Below, piece after piece: positions 23,006 through 34,888 of a DNA stretch of 64,000 nucleotides. The notes under the pieces are model-generated. The model was not told where the DNA came from. It did not search any database and was given only the letters and a program-made list of their open reading frames with translations. This DNA is from Trichobilharzia regenti. Its lineage: Eukaryota > Platyhelminthes > Trematoda > Strigeidida > Schistosomatidae. Both the position numbers and the translations under genes were made by a program. Position 1 is the first letter of the stretch. Each line of letters begins with the position of its first letter. The stretch is taken from contig OX235262.1 in NCBI GenBank assembly GCA_944472135.2, forward strand, positions 39,545,804 through 39,609,803, given 5' to 3'.

Positions 23006-23474
23006 AATAGTGTCTAATTATTGTAGGTGGATAAAGGTAAATAGACCCATATACACATGTGAACAGGTGATTGCAACACAACCCATTTAATCCCTCCCAT
23101 CAATATCTGACTTTATTCTCATGTGTATTTCCTGTGCGTTTTTAACACGCGTAGTATATGTTAACTTGTAAACAGTGGACAATGAGGATTAGTCAACTGG
23201 TAACTGTATTTTTCGAAAAAGGCATTTTGCAGCCTATGCTATTATGAAAACCAGTGTTTCACAAGGATAACTTGAACTTTTAGCTCAAATCACGTTGATA
23301 ATATCTGAGTATCAAGGCCCGATATTTCGCTACGAACTGATATCAATAAGAGAACGATTCAAAACATGGGTTCAGTATCTTTGTCCTAATCTGGTACTCT
23401 TCAGCAATATGTAACCATGACATTATCACTCTTTGAAACTCAGACTCTAAAGTTACCATCCAAACACATCTGTT

Positions 23475-23830
23475 ATTGTTGTTCCCTTAGGTTCCAAGTA
23501 GAAAATAAGGCTTCAACGGCACGTTCACACTTTGTTCTATTATCTGTGACCCTCTTCAACTGGCTCCACGACTGCCCATAGTTTCTCATCACCTTCGCAC
23601 ACGATCTTCCCAATGTCACCGTTGGACGCCCAACGAGGATCCCACACGAGTAATGGGCTGAAGTGAGATGTTAGCCAACGATGTTCTCAGTGTTTATTCG
23701 AACCATCTCCATTTTCTTTGGCATACTTGTTGTGGAATCCGTTTTCGGTTGGTTCGTTCCCAGAGTTTCTTGTTGCTAATTCTTTCCGGCCATTCGATAT
23801 CCATCCAAGCACACCTACTAGTCAGTGACT
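23475..23830 (-). repeat. Non-LTR retrotransposon tail (minus)
   Basis: Starts TTCCAAGTAGAAAATAAGGC (family 3' end) and follows the order of 53995-54260, including CTCTTCAACTGGCTCCACGA and CCAGAGTTTCTTGTTGC. Confidence 0.65.
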
Positions 23831-23852
23831 GGTTTGTATTAAAAATTCATTC

Positions 23853-24063
23853 CTTTCATTCTGAGTGGAACATACAGCTTCAATCTTGAGCTTTGAAGTT
23901 TCAGTATTGGTGGTAGTGTTTTTGTATGATGAGGTCACTAGAGTTACGCACAACCCTTCCTCTTTATTGGGCTAGAAAAAGTTTAGAAGTGCGTCGGAGG
24001 GGTACTTAACCTGCATCACATGAGTAGTTGGTGGGCAATCTACCAGTGAACTACAGACGCATT
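23853..24063 (-). repeat. tRNA-headed SINE, family B (minus)
   Basis: TCTGAGTGGAACATACAGCT is the 3' end; the tRNA-like head lies at 24005-24063 with box A complement CTACCAGTGAACTAC. Confidence 0.65.
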
Positions 24064-24818
24064 GATTTGGATTACAGTGACCAGTAAACTCTGACTGTTC
24101 TTTATTTACAACATAGTGCCGCCACCATTCAACGTCATCGATGAGTATCTCTTCTCACACTGAGTCTAACTGGCACTGAAAGTTATTAGTTCTGATTATA
24201 GTACTTTTAAATCAATACAATTCCCACGACTGCAGAATGGACCTCCTAAAGTGAAGTGGTAACTTTTCATGCCCATAATTTCACCCAAAATGACCATTAC
24301 TCATCAACTTTACTGAATGGAGGTGTCATTATGTTACACACAGACAAGAATTATGATTCAATATTGACCACAGTCGTCTGGTAACCTGAAAATCCTGAAA
24401 GCTTCAATCAATAATGAGACCATATATGTATATCACTAAAGATTACTCTCTGCTAAGATAGAACTACTATCCACACTGCCTTCTGGTTTTCAACTCATGA
24501 CGAAATAAAAACACTTACAAACTGATTAATTTTGTTCGTAAAAGATATTTTGTTTTAAAAATGATTAATTAGACTTATGCAAGAATGCAGTAGCGGTAGT
24601 CATAGTAACAATAATCATTAATGTTGCTATTTTCTTTTCTTTTTAAAGATGGTGTCATTAGTACAATTTAGGGTTTTTTAGCACATAGAAAATAACTTGT
24701 TTATTATTAATAGTTTCACAGAAATTTTCAATTATTTTTATTATCATTATCTGTCTTTATGAAAATATTTCATCAGTCGCAGCATGTACATACCTGTGTA
24801 TTCATGCGTGGGTGTCTG

Positions 24819-24838
24819 CGTGTGTGTGTGTGTGTGTG
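24819..24838. repeat. (GT)n microsatellite
   Basis: Ten tandem GT units. Confidence 0.9.
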
Positions 24839-25274
24839 CAAGTGTATGCATATATCTATGTAGATAAGCTCACAACACGTACATACACCGTATTTATTTG
24901 TGTAATAATAGTTGAGGCCATATCTGAGCTCAGATGTAGAATTTCAGAAGAATAAGTGAGAAAAGATTGGTGTTGGAAATTTCAGAGTTTTGCTTTCCAT
25001 ACGCATACATTACATACTTTTTGTTCAATGTTCACTACTGATGTACAAACGTGTTTTTAAGCATGTTCATTCTGTAATTTATTTACAGTAGCTTCGTTAA
25101 CCAAGATTAGTCGGTTAATTTACAAAGTCTTCATAATATAAAGTAAATAATGTGAACGTCTGTTTTTGTGTTGTGTGTAAACAAAGTCAAGAATTCTAAC
25201 AATCAATTAATTGATCAAAATTCCTGCTCAGTAATAAGTGATTACAGGATGAAATCACCTGAAGCTTTCAGTAG

Positions 25275-25640
25275 AGAATTGTTGCCACTGGGGTCCAATC
25301 AAGTTAAGTGCGTGAGGGTAAATACTGACCGATGACACTGTCTAGCGGTCGTGCTATATATATCATGAATCGGTAGAAGTTAGAATTAATGAGCCAATGG
25401 ATTCCATCCCAGTGGTTCAAAGGTTAACGAGTTCGCCTTGTAACGTTGAGTTCCTGAGTTCGATTCCTGACGGTTAGATCATGGAGTCGCTGTGTTTAAG
25501 AGTTTCAATCTGGGACGAAATAGACGCACTTTTGATTGGTCTTGGTTATTTTGTAAGGGATTTTAGAATGTCCACTTCATGCTGTTTAGGACTTCGGGGC
25601 TGAATTCACTTGCATCGTACCAACAGACTGTTGAATCAAG
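25275..25640 (+). repeat. tRNA/hammerhead SINE (family C), degraded
   Basis: Box A AGTGGTTCAAAGGTTAACGA and box B GAGTTCGATTCCTGA are readable; the tail GAGTTTCAATCTGGGACGAA keeps only the 3' half of the hammerhead. A second inverted scrap (25560-25640) may be a family D relic. Confidence 0.58.
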
Positions 25641-26824
25641 AGTGTCATCTCTTGTACAGAGAGTATTAATTCTTATTTGTGGAGACTTCTTGATTTCCTG
25701 TTGGTGGTGATAAAATAATGAAGACCTTAGCGTACATTAATACAAACACCACAGGAAATTATAAGTAATGTGTATTTCAATAAGTTTGTTTACTCTACAT
25801 AATGAAGTTTCACAAGCAAAAGGGGCAGTGTTTTTTCAAGCAGTTGAGCTGCTAACCCTACGCCCAATCTCCCTCCTTTCCGGACTTACGATTGGCTAGT
25901 AAACTAGATGAAGTTATAGCCGGCAACATCTGATATTCCTAGACCTTTAAGCCTTGCAAGTACTAGCTGTGCCGAAAGCTGCTTAAATTTGGTGATCGGA
26001 CAAGAACTCATGTCACTGAAGTAATATGATAACCAACTTATCAGGGTACAACACATGAATGCAATCATCTCCAAACCCTGTACACAATCATAAGATCGCA
26101 TAATATGCCACTGCCTTCAGCGCATCCTACTAATTAAAGTTGTAAGAATAATAACACAACATCCGACAGGTTAAGTACTCCAAAACCGCATTCTAATGTG
26201 AAACTGCCTGACACTACGCGTATATTACCCCATCGGAAATCAAATCCAACACAGTTAGGTTACGACACCAACCCGTCGACCATTTGCCTAGTTCCATTAG
26301 CCAATCGTTAGCCGAGAAATGAGGGATGTTAAGCTAAGAGTCCCGCTCAAACGCCTATACTCCTAAAACTTCAGAACTAACTTGAAGCATTCTCTCCCAT
26401 TCAAAATGTCTTACTTTTCGCATCATTAAAACTTACCAAAATAAACGATACCATATGTAAAGTTTGAGTTTCCTTGTGTGCGTGTGTGTATATGTGTAAA
26501 CACTTTATTGTGTAAAATCTGAAAAACAAAACTTAAACTAATTGAGAAAATTAATCAATACTTGAAAAATTAATGAATAACAATAATAATTATAATTATT
26601 ATAACTACACAAAAAGAATCTAGGCCTTAAGTTTACCTATTGTATTGTTTGGTAAATATGCTCAGATGTTCATATATACATATAGATTTTTATCAAATCG
26701 TGAAGAAATGGAGTAGAGTGGGAAACCAGTATAGAGAAGACAAAAACCTCCGGTGAACAAGATATCAGCAAAATTAATAGTCATATTCAATTTTCAAGTA
26801 TTAGTTTTGTAGGGATTTTGTTTG

Positions 26825-27110
26825 ATTGTTTGGAGGATTTCATCATGAGCTGACATCAATTAGAGGACTATCGCAAATCCTGCAGGAAGTACTGGACAGC
26901 TGTTTCGTCAGCCTAGTTTGGAACTCTTCAGAAGTACGCACACACCTCCAGGGTTCGGACCAAGCACCTTCTGGTAACAAGATGAACTAGCTTGTAGACC
27001 ATTAGGCCACTGGGAACTGATCCAATGGTCAACCTGTGAATTCTAACTTCTGCCAATTCATGACATAGCGCGACCACTTCTCCCCTTCAACCTGCTTTAC
27101 GCCATTGGTC
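26825..27110 (-). repeat. tRNA/hammerhead SINE (family C), minus copy of a head-to-head pair
   Basis: Minus strand: box A complement at 26995-27015, box B damaged (GGTCCGAACCCTGG), hammerhead relic CTTCTGAAGAGTTCCAAACT, then GACGAAACAGCTGTCC. Outer end GATTTCATCATGAGCTGACA mirrors the right partner's tail. Confidence 0.75.
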
Positions 27111-27129
27111 ACGGCTTCCCACTAGAACC

Positions 27130-27295
27130 CCAGGTTAACTGCTTGAATGGGGCCCGTCGCTAGTGAGCTACTCCAGGGTTCGAACCCCGATGGGTGCGTA
27201 CTATGACGAGTCCCAGTCTAGGACGAAACATATGTCCAGTACTCCTTGCAGGTTTTCCAATGTTTCTCTAACTGATGTCAACTCACAATATTGAA
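27130..27295 (+). repeat. tRNA/hammerhead SINE (family C), plus copy of a head-to-head pair
   Basis: Box B GGGTTCGAACCCCGA is perfect. Hammerhead relic: TACTATGACGAGTCCCAGTC, TAGGACGAAACATATGTCC; the core reads AUGACGA against CUGANGA, stem II (GTCC/GGAC) and GAAA are intact. Tail TTCTCTAACTGATGTCAACT. Confidence 0.75.
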
Positions 27296-27522
27296 TTTTT
27301 TTACTGTAATTATGTATATTTGTAATCTAGTGTGTGTGTGTCTGTCTGTGTGCTGGTCTATTTCTCTAGATGTGTTTGTTTCTGTGTGATTATGATTGAT
27401 AATCATTTTTTCATGTATAAATGATCAGAGTTCGCTTAATTATTTTTGCGTACTTTTCAGTATCTTTCAAGTTCTGCTGTAAGTGCATCAGAGTGTATAT
27501 ACCACGTACACTGTCTTTCCCT

Positions 27523-27524
<2 letters not shown>

Positions 27525-27562
<38 letters not shown>
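27525..27562. repeat. (AT)n microsatellite
   Basis: Nineteen or so tandem AT units; it also gives rise to meaningless YIYIYI ORFs. Confidence 0.92.
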
Positions 27563-27569
<7 letters not shown>

Positions 27570-27805
27570 ATATTGTCGTGTGCATGCAAAAGGCGTGAAA
27601 CGAAAAAAACTGAGAAAATCAGAGTTCATATTTACCAATATATACTAATAATTTGGTACATACTTCAAATAATTATCTCCATAGAATAAGTCGTAATCAA
27701 TTTACGACCATATAAGAAAGCAATAAAAAGTAAAAAGAATGGCTATTGAACAAAGACTATTCTTTTCGAAAACCTACTCTTTATCAGGTTCCACAGTTAT
27801 ATGCA

Positions 27806-28044
27806 TACATAATATTTAGATATGATAGAGAAGATTTGTAGCTCAGGTGGATGATTTTGATGTGGTTTTGTTCTCTGAGCTGGATGGTTAGTTTGCGAAG
27901 CTTTCATCACCTTACTGGGTGACATCTTCAGCGCACACTTCAAATTGAAGTATGCGCTGAAGATGTCACCCAGTAAGGTGATGAAAGCTTCGCAAACTAA
28001 CCATCCAGCTCAGAGAACAAAACCACATCAAAATACATAATATT
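27806..28044. mobile_element. Nested palindromic insertion with 11-bp target duplication
   Basis: TACATAATATT flanks the insert at 27806-27816 and 28034-28044. Inside, 27854-28034 is an almost perfect palindrome (one difference noticed) centred at 27944; the arms carry TCATCACCTTACTGGGTGAC and its complement. It interrupts the left arm of the larger foldback, so it is the younger insertion. Confidence 0.82.
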
Positions 28045-28417
28045 GAATGAATTAGTGTTATTAACAACATTAATGTTGCTTAAATAACATTGAATCAATA
28101 GTAATAATAATATCGATGAATTACAGTTGGACAGCATCAACATAACACTGAATATAACAGAAATTAAGAAAGATAATAATACAAATTCGTGAATTTATAG
28201 TCTCTACTGAAGGCCGGCCAGAGCAGTCGCAGTGGCTGGTTGAACTCGCTTCTTCTGCATACAGAACACCGGTTGTGTACATTTCTCAGTTGACAGGTGA
28301 AGCACCTAGACTAGCCACTTCTAATTGTATCTATCAATTTAACTGAGTTTCTGGAGCAAGTAATATTGGCCGCCGCTTTATTTAATTTTTTTTTCATTCT
28401 CGATTACAGCATGATTT

Positions 28418-28578
28418 CACACTGTATTTTTGGTACTAGTATGGAATTTTCAGCATGGATATCGGTAGCCCAAATTTTGCAGGTCGACCATAGATATCAA
28501 GTGTGCGTCGGCAGGGGATCGAACCTCGGACCATGTGCATGGTCGGCGAGAGTCATAACCACTGCGCCACCGACGCAC
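28418..28578 (-). repeat. tRNA-headed SINE, family A (minus)
   Basis: Minus strand: GTGCGTCGGTGGCGCAGTGG, box B GAGGTTCGATCCCC, then the body (complement of GGTAGCCCAAATTTTGCAGG). Box A (TGGCGCAGTGG) is intact; one of the best copies. Confidence 0.8.
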
Positions 28579-29149
28579 TTGAATTGTCGTGCTTGGGAAC
28601 ATCGGCCTATGTGGTAAAATAAACAGGTGGTAAAAACCATCAATAAAGCTAGCACTGAAGAATCCTTCTCAATCATCTATCATCTACCAGCAGCAACATA
28701 AATTGCCAAACGCCTTGAGGCACAGCACGCTCCAAACATCAGAGGCTACTGCGATTAGCATGAAGCAACCAGTGCTTTGTGTGCAGAAGAAGCAAGTCCA
28801 GTCAGTCACTACTACTGCCCTAGCCGGCCTTCAGTAGAGACTATAAATTCATGGATTTGCTTTATTATGTTTCCTAATTTATCCGATATTCATTCAGTGT
28901 ACTGTTATGTTGATGCTACTGAACTATAATCACTGATTCGATGTCATTTAAACAACATTAATGTTCTTATGTATATGTGTAACTGTAGAACCTGATGGAG
29001 AGCTGGTTATCGAAAAGAATAGTCTTTGTTCACTAACCATTCTTTTGAAAGAAATTTAAATGGGGATTTTTAATTAGTTAAAGAATCGAAGTTTTATCAA
29101 TTTAGCTTCAGGTAGTATTAAATACATCAGAAGTTTAATAGTACAATGT

Positions 29150-29310
29150 TTATCAAGCACTCAAATGGTCTGAGGTTCGACTCCCAGCCTGATCTGTACT
29201 CTTAAACCTCGCCTAGAGCTTACGAATCTCTAGTAAACCTTGAGTAAAGTTGGAAATTTGGGCCTAAAGCTAATGACCCCGAGGCATTAAAACGACATCA
29301 TCGCATTAGA
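29150..29310 (+). repeat. Diverged tRNA-like SINE head
   Basis: GAGGTTCGACTCCCAGCCTG is a good box B, followed by TACTCTTAAACCTCGCCTAG and AAAGTTGGAAATTTGGGCC, which loosely follow family B. Confidence 0.45.
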
Positions 29311-29514
29311 TAAGTCCATTTGATTGATGTAATACACAATAATACAGTGTTAAAAACAAGATAACATAGTTAGCACGATTTTTTGCTGATTGCATCTATG
29401 TATTCGCATGAATGGCTTACCTGGTTCATATAGTCTTACTGTCTCCTATTTGTTATGTTGTTGTAACTTCCCATAGATCCAAAAAGGGAGTTGCATCATT
29501 TCTACTTCATGTAT

Positions 29515-29735
29515 TCTCAGTGGAACATAGGGCTTCAAGCTAGAGCCTTGAAGTTTCAGTAGCAGTGATGTTTATTTTTACGGAATGAGGTTGCTAGCCT
29601 CATGCCTAACCTTCCCTCTTTACCGGTCTTATTACTGGCTTAGCGAGGTACAACGGTGCGTCCATGGCCGTGGATCGAACTTCGGACCACCTGTGTGTTT
29701 GGTGAGCATTCTACCGCTGTGCCACTGATGCACGT
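29515..29735 (-). repeat. tRNA-headed SINE, family B (minus)
   Basis: 3' end CAGTGGAACATAGGGCTTCA; head on the minus strand GTGCATCAGTGGCACAGCGG, box B AAGTTCGATCCACGG (one change). Confidence 0.75.
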
Positions 29736-30043
29736 GCATCAGTTTAGTGCTGACTCGGTGATTAACGTCCCTATCCGTCCAACTATATCACTTTCTAATA
29801 CTTTCACCCTGTCCTACTCTGCTCTGTGAACATTTATTTATTTAAACACAAAATAGCTTCGTACAATATGGCATAAAGATACGCTTCAAAATAACAATAA
29901 GACAACATATGAGATAAAGTAAAAATATAAGTAGAGAACGGATACAGTACTTCACTTCATCTGTGAGGAAAGCAATCATATTTAACAGTTTCAAACTGCT
30001 TTGGTCAATTATTGCTGGAAAGGGAAGAAAGAAGGAAACTGTA

Positions 30044-30495
30044 TCACGTTCGCCACTGGTTGCGATTCTTGGCTACATCGAGCCACCGATTTGAACTATC
30101 TCTCGGACTCCAAATAGGAAATCGTGACCTAACATAAATATCCTTCATCACACGACGCCACGTCATGGACTGACCACCCCTCTGCTTTCTCCATCCATTC
30201 ACACGGCTAGCGAACAGAGACCTGTACGGGAGATTTATGGGATGACATACGTAGCACATATCCAAGCCACTGGAGCTGGTGTTCGCAGATAACGACACTC
30301 AATGAATGGTGACCATTACTGTGTGCAAACAGGCACCTTCGGACCTCGGAATTGCTCACGAGATGATGCCATCGAACGCAAGTAATCCTATAGAGACAGG
30401 GATGATCAAATACCCAGATTCGCCACGCATCGTCAGCTCGGAGAGGCCAGGTTTCAGAGGCGCAGAGCAGGACAGCACTGTGATCATATACTAGT
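30044..30495 (-). pseudogene. Non-LTR retrotransposon RT C-terminal remnant (second family)
   Basis: Minus-strand translation, with frameshifts, gives ASETWPLRADDAWR, VFDHPCLYRITCVRWHHLVS, then NGWRKQRGGQSMTWRRVMKD and SPRDSSNRWLDVAKNRNQWR. This C-terminal region is typical of schistosome CR1-like non-LTR retrotransposons (LRxxD, C-L-RI, G-SMTWRR, NRNQWR). It differs from the RTE-like family at 53975. No other part of the element is present. Confidence 0.72.
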
Positions 30496-30839
30496 GAATG
30501 TAGTGCATTGCAATGATCGAGGTGTTTTCCATATTATTTAACTCAGACAGGCAGATCATTCCAGATCTAGTCAACTTTTCTATTTTTTGATAACCTAACT
30601 GCCACTGATCTCTTCTGTATTGGAATAAAAAAATGAGGTATTTTCACATCGCTTACTCAGTATAATTGGTTGATGGTATGTGAGGTATGTGAGAAAGTTA
30701 TTCTCATCGATGAGCACATTAATTCATATGCATTTTAATAACGCATTGGCAAATCTCATAAACTTGGTTGATTTGTCGGGTAACAGTAATAATCCCTGAC
30801 CATTTACTGGTTAGTATTAAGGTGATTTGAAATAATTAG

Positions 30840-31630
30840 TCTGTCTGATTTGAATTAAAAGTCAATCTGAACGAAGAATATTCTTTTCAATAATTTCTCT
30901 TCAGGTTCTTACAATTATAAAATATAATATTTGTGGTCGTTACAATAAAGGCCAGGTATGCGGCGGATACATTTTTAACGTAGAATAAAAGATTAGTTAT
31001 GGGGTGTCAAAATAAATAGTCATATTTGTGTGACAAACGTGCTAGGCTGAAATCGATTAGAAATATTGTAAAACGGGAGACAATAGTGGTGGTTAATCAT
31101 AATGGAATTGTAGAGTGTGGGGTAGGAAAATTGACAAATCAGTTCAAGGTTATAAAAGGTGTCAGGTGAGTGGCTAGGCGTCGGTGTATAGCGGTTAGCA
31201 CGCTCGCCGACCATGCATATGGTCCGGGGTTCGATCCCCGGCCGGCGCACTCCTTTACCTCACTGAGCCAGAAATAATCCTGGTAAAGAGGAAAGGTTGG
31301 GCATGAGGCTAGCAACCCCATCCTGTAAAAATTAAACACTGCTACAGAAACTTCAAGCCACTAGCTTGGAGCCCTATGTTCCACTGGGAACGTGAAGGAA
31401 AAATTGTTGTTTGTTGTTGAGTGGCTAGTACAAAGTGGTCTGAGTTAAACAGGATATAGTAAGACTGGAATGAGAGGTTCATAGTGAGATAACGATTCCA
31501 TTATGATTAACCACCACTATTGTCTCCCGTTTTACAATATTTCTAATCGATTTCAGCCTAGCACGTTTGTCACACAAATATGACTATTTATTTTGACACC
31601 CCATAACTAATCTGTCTGATTTGAGTTAAA
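30840..31630. mobile_element. Foldback element with 20-bp imperfect flanking direct repeat and a nested SINE
   Basis: Inner arms 30990-31108 and 31495-31613 are near-perfect reverse complements (119 bp each). TCTGTCTGATTTGAATTAAA (30840-30859) recurs at 31611-31630 with one change, which fits a target duplication. The left end (30860-30930) matches the outer sequence of the foldback at 27732. Between the arms sits a family B SINE (31175-31405). Confidence 0.7.
31175..31405 (+). repeat. tRNA-headed SINE, family B
   Basis: GCGTCGGTGTATAGCGGTTA is box-A-like and GGGGTTCGATCCCCGG is a perfect box B. Full body follows to TATGTTCCACTGGGAACGTG. Best-preserved family B copy on the plus strand; inserted in the loop of a foldback. 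Confidence 0.82.
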
Positions 31631-32084
31631 TTTGGTCTCAAGCAAACAAAACAGCTGTTTGGTATTCAGAACGTTTCTATCTAGCCAGTAAACGCTACTG
31701 GTTGACGTGAGTGGTTCCCCACTACTCAATTCACTCAGTCAGTTAGTGGTGTATATACCACCGCATTGTTTCGCTTCCTTTGTTGATTAACATTTACAGT
31801 ACCAATTAGGTTGTTTGTCGTTTTCAGTCGAATGCATTATGTTTTTCACTTTAGTGCTACATTCCACCATAGAACTAGTATAGTAAACAAAAAGTCAATC
31901 ACATGATTTTTATGCATTTCTATAACTGTCAGGCAAAGAAACACGTGATTAAAGTGAATTGATTTTAAAAGTAATTGCTTAAATTCAATGATGTCTCAGT
32001 CAACTTGAATTGAAGCGATGTAATTGTTGTCAGTTGAAAGTAAACCTAGGTATCAAATAATGGATCTCAACTGTTGATTTTCGT

Positions 32085-32285
32085 CACGAACCAGCATCGA
32101 TTAGAGAGATCATTGAAAACCAGGGAGAATGGAACATCTGTTTCGCCCTATTTTGGGACTCTTCAGCGATGCACCCTTGAGATCTCGTCAAGGGGTGTAT
32201 CCAGGACTTTCAGAGACCATCTCATTGACCATTAAGCCACTTCAGGTGAAATTCAGAGGTCCCTGAATTCCAAATTTGTTAGCTA
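32085..32285 (-). repeat. tRNA/hammerhead SINE (family C), minus copy of a pair
   Basis: Hammerhead relic on the minus strand at 32131-32172: TCGCTGAAGAGTCCCAAAAT, AGGGCGAAACAGATGTTCC. The core CUGAAGA differs from CUGAUGA by one base and GAAA is intact. The stem II closing pairs are GUCC/GGGC. Confidence 0.7.
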
Positions 32286-32524
32286 GTGATACAATGTTGT
32301 TCTCAACGGTTCCTGCAATGGGTATCCATTTCGCCTTGACACAGTAGACCCGACTAGTTACGGTTTTCCACTGAAGCTTCAGTGAGTGCTGGCGATTAAT
32401 ATTTTGCTTTGTGATGAAAGTCTAGCATTTGGAATTAATTCAAAATCCCCACAAATCCTATGATCTCAATATCAGTCAAAAGCTAACTAATGGCTGATGG
32501 ATGGATTTCCTGAAGCTTTAGTGG

Positions 32525-32760
32525 AAAGTCGTGACCAGTAGGGTCCACCATATCAAATTGAAGTGGATTCTTATTGAAGGAACCGGTGAGGGTAAAACTA
32601 TATCACCAGTCAACAGAGTTAGAATTCGGGCTCATTGGATTCCAACTCAAGTGGCTGAATGGTCAACGAGATGGTCTCTGAAAGTCGCGTATTCGATCGT
32701 TGATGGGATCGTGAGTGCGCGTCCCTAAAGAGTCCCGAAATAGGGCGGAACATATTCAAA
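32525..32760 (+). repeat. tRNA/hammerhead SINE (family C), plus copy of a pair
   Basis: 5' module AGTCGTGACCAGTAGGGTCC; box A AGTGGCTGAATGGTCAACGA; box B damaged (GTATTCGATCGTTGA). Hammerhead tail TAAAGAGTCCCGAAATAGGG then CGGAACA (GAAA changed to GGAA). Confidence 0.68.
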
Positions 32761-34888
32761 GTCAATACAGTGTAATGATGTTTATTCTTTATCTTAAGAA
32801 AGGCTCATAAGGAGTTACCTTCTTTTTCTTTCTGTCCTTACTCTCAGTGACGTGATAAAAAAATTATATGTAATTAGGTGACCATCTTTCAGCCATCTTG
32901 TTGCATTGTGATATGCATATCTGTCTATGCGTGCGTAGGAGTACGTAAAAATACTCCCCTCATCATCATTATAAGTATCGATCAGTGAAACGTAACTATC
33001 TCTTCGATAAGAATGAGTACCACTTAGGTTTATTTTTTTTGTCTATGTGTTTATTTAGTTTCCATGAACAATGTTTGTTCTTTTGTTTGTTAGTCTAATT
33101 ATAAAAAACTTCTTTCTTTCTTCTTCTTCTCTTATCACCAGAAGAATACAACAATCTTTTTACTCTTCTCAATATGTTTTCTCATTTATCTGCTCATCTG
33201 ATTACAGGAAATATTTTTAATTTGCTCACTATTTAATATCGACTAATCACCTGACGGTAATGTGAGTAGTTGTGAATATAAATCTATCGATTAGGCATAG
33301 CAGATGATTGCAAGAGGTCGGTAAGAAGTCTTGTGTCTGGATTTTGTTAGGAACTAATTTTGTTACTGTGATTCACAACCGAGTCACACTGTGCTGTAAT
33401 CAGAAAGGTTATCACTGCACTGTCTGGACACACGACTGACATTCTGTAGGAGTGTAATACTTTCCTGATGAGTGTCAACTAAGACAAAGCTTAGGCCTAT
33501 GGCATCCTGCCAACTGCTTTCAACCATCTGACATCAACTCAAAAGTGCACCACGGCGGTATATCTCCTAGATTGGTAACTACGTAATAAAATAACTGATA
33601 GAATTCAGTAAATATCAACACTCAGGAGTAGACAAGGGACTCTGGTTATCCTCAAGCGGGTAATCGATGTAATCAATTAGGCATAAAATGTAGTCATCGA
33701 GGTGAAGGAGACGACCTAAGTGCACATTGTGGTCACTGTTACTTGATATTGAATGCTGCAGTAAAACAGTTGGCAGAAAGCCGTACATGACTCAGGTTTA
33801 GTCATTTTTCCACGTCCATCGGTGAAACGTATCTAAAGCCTGCAGAAATCTTAAGTTTCATGAGAGCTTCCAGTACCTTAGTGTTTGCTTCATGACATAT
33901 TATAGGTGTGAAGCTGTATGTGTCCCTACATCCATATAAATTTTGCTTCAGCTAAGGAGGTTCCCATCATTTACTGAATGACAGTTATATGACGTCTGTA
34001 TTTGTTTAGGTGGGTATGCAGGGTTACCACCATCTGCTAGTCAACAATAAAACTCGTTGTAATTCTCTATTTCATAGTGATGGCTTCAATTACCTCAGCT
34101 CTAATGATGACGACTGTATTTGTGTCTTGCACATATTTTAATCACTAGACTGAGTGATCATGCATCACGGTTCAACTACTTTTGATTTGAGATTTGATTA
34201 GTCACTGGTCAGAAAATTGTAAATCCACTCTACCTAACTAGGTGATATACTTGGTCGCCCTGCCTTTTCCATAAGTCTATATTTGAAAATTATCTGAGCT
34301 ACATTAGTTTTGCAGCATGATACAAACATACGCGTATATTGCTTTAGAGTAGTTCATGAAGAGCAGAATAAACAGGACACATAACTCCACCGGAGGTTGA
34401 ACAAGAGGTCACTGAGTTTGCATTCAAGGGTGTTTACCAGAGAACTATTCCGCTGAATACCAGTAACACATCAATTCCAACTGTCTTTAAGTAGAAAAAA
34501 CAACCCAGTCACCATTTAGTCTAGCTACGCCTTACGCACACATACACATACATACACTATTCGGTTGACATTACAGCCAGCTAGTGCTGACTGAGATTTC
34601 AAGGAATCCATCATAATGAGGCAAAGCTACTGAATATAGCTTACTTTCACTGATTTCATTGTGGTTTGAAACAGTCTTACGTAAGTGTATATGTATATAT
34701 TTCACACTACAATGGAATGTTATAAATTCCCCCAAAATCTCTCTATGCATAATCTTACTATACAGCTAAGATTCGTATAACTGAGAATGTTAAGCTTATA
34801 CATTTTTCTAAGCCCTTAGAAAATACAAAAAGTGTTGTTACATCCTATTGTGCCTACATATTTAACTGTACGTTTGGTCAAGCATGCA

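Larger units (their letters stand above)
27732..29047. mobile_element. Large foldback element (outer inverted arms)
   Basis: Left arm 27732-28217 and right arm 28823-29047 are imperfect reverse complements. AAAAGAATGG(C/T)TA(T/G)TGAACA starts one arm and its complement ends the other. Inner arm ends share AGTCTCTACTGAAGGCCGGC and its complement. The left arm is interrupted by a 217-bp palindrome (27817-28033). The centre (28218-28822) holds a family A SINE (28418-28578). The outer end resembles 30860-30930, so the same family occurs twice. I cannot name it. Confidence 0.72.

Noticed and set aside
27421..27689. ORFs containing YIYIYIYI
   Set aside because: They are translations of the (AT)n microsatellite at 27525-27562.
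6120..31250. Genuine tRNA genes at the GGTTCGA-type box B sites
   Set aside because: Box A and box B are present, but acceptor and anticodon arms do not pair properly and each is followed by a shared SINE body. They are tRNA-derived repeats.
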